A stretch of 15,000 nucleotides of DNA from Symbiodinium natans. Its lineage: Eukaryota > Sar > Dinophyceae > Suessiales > Symbiodiniaceae. Positions 13,001 to 15,000 of the stretch are shown here, one piece after another (within the stretch, counting starts at the first letter, position 1; every line of letters begins with the position of its first letter). The notes below the pieces were generated by a model. The model searched no databases. It was not told the origin of the DNA and worked only from the letters and a program-made list of their open reading frames with translations. Made by a program: the position numbers and the translations under genes. The stretch is taken from positions 639,640-654,639 of the forward strand of contig CAJNDS010000324.1 in the NCBI GenBank assembly GCA_905221605.1. The letters run 5' to 3'.

Positions 13001-14641
13001 GGAGTTTAGGGTTTGAACCAACTGTTGGGTTGCGCTGAATCCGCTACTGCGCACGACTGTCGAACATCTAGCCTCATTGTCAACGCCCTACACCAGAACT
13101 ACTAAGGGATCGTAAGGACATCGAACCCAAGACGGACTTCCCCCCAAAAACCAGCGCCTGCAGTATACACCTCCGACATCCTCCGGGCCTTTTTAGGGTT
13201 TAGGGTGAAAGGGTTTAAGTTTAGGGTTTGGGGTTTAGGGTTTAGGGTGAAAGTCTCTATTTTTGGGGATTAATCCTTGGGCCCTGTGAAGGGTGTTTTC
13301 CTCATTCAGGGTCCACAGTTTTGGGCGATCAGTGAGTTCCTAAGCCCTAAGCCCTAAACCCCGTAATCTGCAAGGGCAGGTTTGTAAGGGGTGTTTCGCC
13401 ATCTCCCTTCTTGGATTTAAGACGGCTTTTTTCCCGGGTGTAAGGCTTAGCTTCAGAGAGTTGGATGAAGAACAAGCATGAACAAATCATTTCTACGCAT
13501 CCCAGGACAACCCCAGCCACAAAAACTGCAATCTCAGCACCAACAAGAATCCAGATGTTCACGGTTCAGGGTTGAGGGTTTAAGGTTTAGGGCTTAGGGT
13601 TCATAGCTCAGGGAGAGGGCTTAAGGGTTTTCAGGTTCGACGGATAGGGGTCAGCGGTTCAGCGATCAGAATTCCAAGGTCCGCTAGACCCCTTGCCCTG
13701 GCCGAAGGTTTTCCTGAGTTTGCAGGATCGAGGGTGTTAGGGTTTAGGGTTTTCGGGTTTAGGGTTTAGGGGTTTAGGGTTTAGGGTTTAGGGTTTAGGG
13801 TTTAGGGTTTAGGGTTTAGGGTTTAGGGTTTACGGCCTAGGACCGCTTACGGTTGACCCTCGGTGTACCAGCTGCCCCGAACCCCAAAGCCCAACAAAAA
13901 GCCCCAGACCCTACACCCTGAGGGCACAGAGCCCTTGCAGGTTAGCGCTTCAGGTCTAGGGTTTTAGGCTTTAGGCCCCTAAACCCTTAAGACCTATACT
14001 CGAAACCCCTCAACCCTAAACCCTAAACCCTAAACCCTAAACCCTAAACCCTATACCCTGCATCCGAAAGCCCTCAACCATCCTAAGCCATCCTTTAAAC
14101 CCCATCCCTAAGGCCCTAAGACCCCAACCCCCCCTTAAACCTCACCCCAAAACCCTCAATGAAGTCTCAGTTGGCCTTCACTTGGTGTTTAGGGTTTAGG
14201 AGTTATACCCTAAACCCTAAACCCTAAACCCTAAACCCTAAACCCTAAACCCTAAACCCTAAACCCTAAACCCTAAACCCTAAACCCTAAACCCTAAACC
14301 CTAAACCCTAAACCCTAAACCCAAAACCATAAACCCTAAACCCTAAACCCTAAACCCTAAACCCTAAACCCTAAACCCTAAACCCTAAACCCTACCACAA
14401 CGAGCACGCTCAGCACCGATAGGCGCTGAAGCTCTCGCTGTTCGAGCGCCTCTCTCTTCAGGGTGTGGCTGGGCGGCACTCTAGGGCCTCAGGGTTTCGG
14501 GTTTAGGGTTTAGGCTATAGGGTTTATGGTTTGGGGTTTAGGGTTTAGGGTTGGGCTTTTTCGGGGCATGGTGGTTCTGAGTATAGCTGAGGTGCGGACT
14601 GTTGAGCAGGTCACGCCTGAAACTCTTCGAGTGCCCAAAAG
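3967..14641 (+). CDS. UPF1/SEN1-like superfamily 1B helicase, multi-exon, partial at both ends
   Basis: This is an ATP-dependent 5'-3' RNA or DNA helicase of the UPF1-like SF1B family, assembled here from thirteen micro-exons. Seen in sequence: the joined reading frame (about 220 codons) carries helicase motifs in canonical order and spacing: GPPGTGKT, SNIAVDNL, RLGRPE, ICCTVVTAGS, VDEASQ, TEP, CGDHCQLPPT and SLFERL. Splice phases match at every junction and no stop interrupts. Known for the family: these motifs bind ATP/Mg (I, II) and couple hydrolysis to nucleic-acid movement (Ia, Ic, III). Relatives include UPF1 (nonsense-mediated decay), SETX/Sen1 (transcription termination, R-loops) and IGHMBP2, and the fragment does not say which role applies. 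Motifs IV-VI should lie beyond base 15000. The upstream Q-motif (usually LNxSQ) was not securely found. Introns make up about 94% of the span. Confidence 0.9.
4047..4154 (+). repeat. (TTTAGGG)~15 array in the intron splitting the P-loop
   Basis: Two TGTAGGG units then about 13 clean heptamers. It lies wholly within the 380-nt intron 4003-4382. Confidence 0.97.
4383..4443 (+). CDS. Helicase exon B: second half of motif I
   Basis: After the acceptor CCTGGCAG the exon starts GG AAG ACC and reads GKTTTCVQVLRRWVMMMPAK plus two bases of the next codon. The GKT completes the ATP-binding P-loop begun in exon A, and the helix that follows is usual after Walker A. The donor AAAAG|GCCCTA is again GC. 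Junction phase with exon A is exact. The intron between them (380 nt) holds the clean (TTTAGGG)15 array at 4047-4154. Confidence 0.93.
4743..4770. repeat. (TA)n(CATA)n microsatellite
   Basis: An alternating TA run followed by CATACATAC. Confidence 0.95.
4943..5011 (+). repeat. TATATAGGGCTT 12-mer tandem repeat
   Basis: Five to six units of about 12 nt (TATATAGGGCTT), one disturbed as GTTTCTAGGGCTT. The AGGGCTT/AGGGTTT core suggests origin from TTTAGGG units with an inserted TATA. Confidence 0.9.
5148..5193 (+). CDS. Helicase exon C: start of motif Ia
   Basis: Following CCGGACAG, one base completes the arginine split with exon B, and the frame then reads RKTTSILATSGSNIA. The strand ILATSGSNIA corresponds to the VLxxAPSNxAVDNL motif Ia of UPF1-like helicases, which contacts nucleic acid. 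The proposed donor is ATCGCC|GCCCCT, leaving VDNL for the next exon. Several competing open frames exist here, and this one was chosen because it alone continues the family motif with correct phase. Confidence 0.85.
5358..5415 (-). repeat. CCCTAAA array, about 8 units
   Basis: Includes CCCTTAA and CCCTATAAA variants at the left and clean units at the right. Confidence 0.93.
5467..5665 (+). repeat. Long degenerate G-rich telomere-like array
   Basis: About 200 nt of mixed TTTAGGG, TTTTGGGG, TTTCAGGG and TTTTAGGG units with periods of 7-9. It is inverted relative to the array ending at 5415, with a 51-bp spacer. Confidence 0.85.
5767..6005. mobile_element. Nested foldback element, MITE-like
   Basis: Inner arms 5806-5838 and 5867-5909 are inverted copies sharing GGTGCCG, AGGGACCCCAAAA and CCATAACTT, with small gaps. 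Outer arms AAATTATGG (5767-5775) and CCATAATTT (5997-6005), plus TTGTGG/CCACAA, are also inverted. The right half encloses the CCCTAAA array 5936-5991. No coding capacity. It may be a non-autonomous foldback element, and no target-site duplication was established. Confidence 0.7.
5936..5991 (-). repeat. CCCTAAA array inside the foldback, about 8 units
   Basis: Mostly clean, with CCCGAAA and CCCCAAA variants. It ends about 43 nt before helicase exon D. Confidence 0.93.
6035..6076 (+). CDS. Helicase exon D: rest of motif Ia
   Basis: The 42-nt exon reads VDNLVEGLVAMGIN and completes SNIA-VDNL from exon C. It matches the family pattern SNxAVDNLLEGLxxxGxxxVRLG. Acceptor TTGGAG|GT, donor CAAT|GCCTCT (GC). 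The open frame runs on to about 6124, which would suggest a longer exon, but only a break at GIN lets the protein continue into AVRLGRPE of exon E. The exon lies between a CCCTAAA array (5936-5991) and a TTTAGGG array (6119-6176). Confidence 0.85.
6119..6176 (+). repeat. TTTAGGG array, about 8 units
   Basis: Clean units with one ATTAGGG, inverted relative to 5936-5991 on the other side of exon D. Confidence 0.95.
6311..6352 (-). repeat. CCCTAAA/CCCTAAG/CCCTGAG array
   Basis: Six units. Together with 6119-6176 it forms an inverted pair within intron D-E. Confidence 0.9.
6353..7290 (+). other. Remainder of intron D-E
   Basis: Mostly unique. It holds a GCTGGC/GTTGGC hexamer repeat (6541-6582), followed by TGCTGTTGC-rich sequence, and weak telomere-like words at 6966-7022 and 7205-7275. 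Overlapping open frames on both strands at 6427-6729 come from the simple repeat and are not supported as genes. Confidence 0.6.
6541..6582 (+). repeat. Imperfect GCTGGC/GTTGGC hexamer repeat
   Basis: About seven GC(T/G)TGGC-type hexamers. They create alanine/leucine or glycine/alanine artefact frames. Confidence 0.85.
7291..7322 (-). repeat. CCCTAAA array abutting exon E
   Basis: Four units ending seven bases before the exon start at 7330, so the 3' end of the intron is almost entirely telomeric. Confidence 0.93.
7330..7380 (+). CDS. Helicase exon E: motif Ib region, RLGRPE
   Basis: The exon reads AVRLGRPEIMRPEVSRC. VRLGRPExxRPEV is characteristic of UPF1/IGHMBP2/SETX-type helicases just after motif Ia. 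The acceptor CTCTTTGAG|GC follows the end of a CCCTAAA array by only a few bases. The proposed donor is TGC|GCCGCT, and a GC three bases later (GCC|GCTCGG) keeps the same phase and would add one alanine. GC3 is high. The frame stays open into the following repeats, but those residues (GLRFTVYGLRF) come from TTTACGG repeats and are not protein-like. Confidence 0.85.
7424..7493 (+). repeat. TTTAGGG array with a homogeneous (TTTACGG)7 block
   Basis: After two TTTAGGG units, seven exact TTTACGG heptamers span 7439-7487 and then TTTAGG resumes. Confidence 0.96.
7743..7817 (+). CDS. Helicase exon F: stalk-like alanine-rich helix
   Basis: The frame reads HQATAAAAEVVENVAMRNMG then VASFK, an alanine- and glutamate-rich helix. 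In UPF1-like proteins the stretch after RLGRPE forms the helices of the stalk and domain 1B, so place and composition fit. This is inference because these helices are poorly conserved. Exact ends are uncertain: AAAG at 7742 is the acceptor that keeps phase, and the donor is AAG|GACCTG (GA) or a nearby alternative. Confidence 0.65.
7887..8030. mobile_element. Foldback element carrying TTTAGGG repeats, MITE-like
   Basis: Terminal arms 7887-7918 and 7999-8030 are 32-nt inverted repeats with three mismatches (TTGGGATG... / ...CATCCCAA). The 80-nt centre contains telomere-like units at 7932-7979. It lies in intron F-G and has no ORF. Flanking target duplications could not be confirmed. Confidence 0.85.
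7932..7979 (+). repeat. TTTAGGG units inside the foldback
   Basis: About six units including GCGTTTAGGG, TTCAGGG and CTGTAGGG forms. Confidence 0.9.
8269..8331 (-). repeat. CCCTAAA array starting at a head-to-head junction
   Basis: About nine clean units. At the left edge the sequence reads GTTTAGGCCCTAAAC, a perfect palindrome where one G-rich unit meets the C-rich array. Confidence 0.95.
8523..8600 (+). repeat. TTTAGGG array ending in the exon G acceptor
   Basis: Irregular units. The last TTTAG is the inferred 3' splice site of the exon starting at 8602. Confidence 0.92.
8602..8673 (+). CDS. Helicase exon G: charged stalk helix with a telomere-unit splice acceptor
   Basis: The 24-codon exon reads GKSLEDVPEKAKRKAIQEAM and continues EEAQ, a highly charged amphipathic helix suited to the UPF1-family stalk. 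It has the strongest coding look of any spacer in the window (E/K-rich, high GC3). The acceptor is the last unit of a telomere-like array, GGGTTTAG|GG. The donor is CAG|GCGCGC (GC). Phase 0 at both ends joins EEAQ to QQVICC of exon H. Arrays flank it closely on both sides. Confidence 0.78.
8684..8746 (+). repeat. TTTAGGG/TTCAGGG array after exon G
   Basis: About nine units beginning 11 nt after the exon G donor. Confidence 0.92.
8747..9231 (+). other. Unique part of intron G-H
   Basis: Contains a 13-G run (8960-8972) and partial pyrimidine tracts. Open frames on both strands (8738-9040 minus, 8849-9103 plus) overlap and show no recognised motif. Confidence 0.6.
9232..9302 (+). repeat. Degenerate G-rich array abutting exon H
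   Basis: CTCTAGGGC/TTTAGGG-type units. The 3' splice site TTTTCAG follows directly. Confidence 0.85.
9308..9365 (+). CDS. Helicase exon H: motif Ic
   Basis: The exon reads QQVICCTVVTAGSALLKDF plus one base. It corresponds to the family segment AxVICxTCxGAGxxxL that precedes motif II. The acceptor is TTTTCAG directly after a degenerate telomere array (9232-9302). The donor is TTCC|GCCCTC (GC). The single base joins GA of exon I to give arginine, yielding KDFR-FPLVLVDEASQ. Confidence 0.87.
9612..9724 (-). repeat. Long CCCTAAA array, about 16 units
   Basis: Near-perfect, with a few CCCTAAG and one CCCTAAAA. It forms an inverted pair with 9866-9940 in intron H-I. Confidence 0.96.
9866..9940 (+). 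repeat. TTTAGGG array, about 10 units
   Basis: Perfect heptamers, 140 nt after the C-rich array. Confidence 0.97.
10146..10180 (+). CDS. Helicase exon I: motif II (DEASQ)
   Basis: The 35-nt exon reads FPLVLVDEASQ after two bases completing the previous codon. VLxDEASQ is the Walker B/motif II of UPF1-like helicases, with D and E coordinating Mg and activating water. Acceptor GCCAAG|GA, donor CAG|GCGGCG (GC). The open frame continues AAMV, but ending at Q lets the protein run into VTEPATL of exon J, as in relatives (DEASQ...TEP). It is followed 16 nt later by a CCCTAAA array. Confidence 0.92.
10196..10254 (-). repeat. CCCTAAA array after exon I
   Basis: About seven units including CCCGCAT and CCCTAGA variants, starting 16 nt after exon I. 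Confidence 0.92.
10627..10733 (-). repeat. Two CCCTAAA blocks in intron I-J
   Basis: Units at 10627-10673 and 10703-10733, separated by about 29 nt of unique sequence. Confidence 0.9.
10797..10858 (+). repeat. TTTAGGG array, irregular
   Basis: About eight units with GGGTCTAGGG and GGGTTCTGGG variants, inverted relative to 10627-10733. Confidence 0.9.
10896..11014. mobile_element. Short element with perfect 11-bp inverted ends
   Basis: CTCGGTAGCCC at 10896-10906 and GGGCTACCGAG at 11004-11014 are exact inverted repeats around 97 nt of unique sequence. It could be a MITE remnant or a stem-loop within intron I-J. Unlike the other two foldbacks it encloses no telomeric units. Confidence 0.5.
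11351..11401 (+). CDS. Helicase exon J: TEP segment after motif II
   Basis: The exon reads VTEPATLISICRGCQQL. In UPF1-like helicases motif II is followed by TEPxxLIPLxxGxxQLVLVGD, so this fits between DEASQ and motif III. Acceptor CTGGCAG|GT, donor CTG|GCCCCC (GC), phase 0 at both ends. The frame is open upstream (LETYTWQ) and downstream, but these additions are not in the family pattern and are taken as intron. Confidence 0.88.
11402..12116 (+). other. Left part of intron J-K
   Basis: Mostly unique with isolated telomere-like words (11430-11470, 11570-11600, 11940-12015). No supported gene. The sequence near 11715-11760 shares words with the foldback at 5767 (GGCACC, CCCATAATT, GTCCCTATA), perhaps a decayed relative. 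Confidence 0.45.
12117..12218 (-). repeat. CCCTAAA array before exon K
   Basis: About 14 units with CCCTTAAA, CCCCAAA and CCCTGAA variants. Confidence 0.94.
12247..12309 (+). CDS. Helicase exon K: motif III (GDHCQLPPT)
   Basis: The exon reads VLCGDHCQLPPTVKSDSPTL then E. GDHxQLPPT is motif III of UPF1/IGHMBP2-type helicases, linking ATP hydrolysis to domain movement. The acceptor is a pyrimidine-containing TTGGGCAG|GT. The donor is proposed as GAG|GACAAC (GA), which gives the usual spacing from motif III to SLFERL of exon L. The exon sits 28 nt after a CCCTAAA array and 28 nt before a TTTAGGG array. Confidence 0.92.
12338..12441 (+). repeat. TTTAGGG array after exon K
   Basis: About 13 units, then a short break (CCGAAA) and two more. 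Inverted relative to 12117-12218. Confidence 0.95.
12664..12706 (+). repeat. TTTAGGG array, about 6 units
   Basis: Clean heptamers with one GGGCTTA, in intron K-L. Confidence 0.94.
12707..13192 (+). other. Coding-like stretch inside intron K-L
   Basis: After CACACAG a frame from 12712 reads YERLDHAADIAEDCAGVQDV and stays open to 13035 except for a TGA at 12829-12831. Two other frames are also open over much of it. It could be an alternative exon, a gene remnant or chance. The helicase frame is complete without it. Confidence 0.3.
13193..13252 (+). repeat. TTTAGGG array, irregular
   Basis: Includes a duplicated GGGTTTAGGGTGAAAG arrangement. Confidence 0.88.
13562..13605 (+). repeat. Degenerate TTTAGGG array
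   Basis: Five to six units with TTGAGGG, TTTAAGG and CTTAGGG variants. Confidence 0.85.
13736..13831 (+). repeat. TTTAGGG array, about 13 units
   Basis: Long clean run with one TTTTCGGG unit near its left end. Confidence 0.96.
14010..14059 (-). repeat. CCCTAAA array, about 7 units
   Basis: Clean run. The flanking sequence on both sides is C-rich and degenerate. Confidence 0.94.
14207..14394 (-). repeat. Longest array, (CCCTAAA)~27
   Basis: About 27 units with only two variants (CCCAAAA, CCATAAA). It ends 28 nt before helicase exon L. Confidence 0.98.
14423..14464 (+). CDS. Helicase exon L: SLFERL segment
   Basis: The exon reads ALKLSLFERLSLQG. SLFERL lies about 14 residues after motif III in UPF1 (GLxxSLFERL) and matches here. 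Acceptor CGATAG|GC. The donor is either GGGT|GTGGCT (a GT) or three bases later GTG|GCTGGG (a GC), which changes the product by one valine. The frame was chosen over an open antisense frame because of the motif and spacing. Confidence 0.82.
14489..14555 (+). repeat. TTTAGGG array filling the shortest intron
   Basis: About nine units within the roughly 145-nt intron L-M, inverted relative to 14207-14394 across exon L. Confidence 0.93.
14610..14641 (+). CDS. Helicase exon M: segment expected to lead into motif IV
   Basis: After GAGCAG|GT the frame reads VTPETLRVPK plus two bases, with donor AAAAG|GCAGTG (GC). Relatives have GVxPxxLxxQYRMHP after SLFERL, so a short VTPETLR segment is plausible. 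No YRMHP coding sequence was found before base 15000, so the next exon should be outside. Assignment rests on position, phase and weak similarity only. Confidence 0.55.
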
Positions 14642-15000
14642 GCAGTGTTCATGATCTAGGGCTTCGAAGCCCCTGAACCCTCATGTCAACCCTCAACTTT
14701 GCTTCGGCCTCAAACGCCCAAACCCTAAACCCTAAACCCCTAAAGCCTAAACCCTAAACCCTAAACCCCTAAACTCTCAAAGGCAAACCTTTCGCCCTAG
14801 GAGATGGCTTGGAACTTAGATGGCCCGCAGCTACACTCTTCCAAAAATGTTTTAAAGCAAAAAAGGCATAAAAACATCGCTGCCTGAGCCCAAAAAGAAA
14901 CCCTAGGAAGCCGAGAGCGGTAAGCCGGTTTGGGGTTCAGAGTTAGAAGGGGCTTTGGGTTAGGACCCTCGAAGCCATAAACCCTAAAACCCGAAAACCC
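14642..15000 (+). other. Intron after exon M, runs out of the window
   Basis: Contains the C-rich array 14718-14772, unique sequence, and the start of another C-rich array from about 14977 to the window edge. No sequence encoding the expected YRMHP motif was seen. Confidence 0.55.
14718..14772 (-). repeat. CCCTAAA array, about 7 units
   Basis: Includes CCCCTAAA octamers. It lies downstream of the last exon seen. Confidence 0.93.

Noticed and set aside
13347-13562. Antisense 71-aa frame starting with a hydrophobic segment (MNIWILVGAEIAVFVAGVVL)
   Set aside because: It could be a membrane segment, but there is no family match, no supporting splice context and low GC3. Left as unproven.
14207-14394. 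A true chromosome end
   Set aside because: Arrays are internal, in both orientations and separated by unique sequence and exons on both sides, so they are interstitial.

Overview
The window looks like nuclear DNA of a dinoflagellate, probably a symbiodiniacean or a relative, though the sequence alone does not fix the genus. The evidence is pervasive TTTAGGG/CCCTAAA repeat arrays (the plant/dinoflagellate-type telomere repeat), very short GC3-rich exons separated by long introns, and 5' splice sites that are mostly GC rather than GT with AG acceptors usually followed by G. Unusual donors of this kind are a known dinoflagellate trait. No rRNA, tRNA, CRISPR array, spliced-leader gene or intact transposase was recognised, and no single long ORF is convincing.

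The main result is a gene that six-frame ORF calling misses. On the + strand from about 3967 to 14641, thirteen micro-exons of 32-75 nt join in compatible phases without a stop. They give about 220 codons of a UPF1/SEN1-type superfamily 1B helicase. In order they encode motif I (GPPGTGKT, split between two exons), motif Ia (SNIAVDNL), the Ib region (RLGRPE), two charged or alanine-rich stalk helices, motif Ic (ICCTVVTAGS), motif II (VDEASQ), TEP, motif III (CGDHCQLPPT) and SLFERL. Motifs IV-VI are not in the window, so the 3' part of the gene should lie past base 15000. The 5' part (about 1-3966) is unresolved and holds only weak exon candidates.

The twelve inferred introns (about 145-2113 nt, roughly 94% of the span) all contain telomere-like repeats, from clean arrays of up to 27 units to degenerate derivatives, and the exons contain none. 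Arrays occur in both orientations. Several exons sit between a C-rich array upstream and a G-rich array downstream, so the flanking introns carry inverted telomeric repeats. One 3' splice site (exon at 8602) is made by the TTTAG of a telomere unit. Three foldback, MITE-like elements lie in introns, and two of them enclose telomeric repeats. Some arrays have been locally rewritten into uniform variants (TTTACGG, TTTGGGG, TTTAGGCTC, a 12-mer ending in TATATAGGGC, and CCCTTAAA 8-mers).

Layout: 1-3966, repeat-rich upstream region with uncertain exons; 3967-6076, helicase motifs I and Ia; 7330-8673, Ib region and stalk; 9308-10180, motifs Ic and II; 11351-12309, TEP and motif III; 12310-14422, a 2.1 kb intron; 14423-14641, SLFERL and the last exon seen; 14642-15000, intron continuing out of the window.
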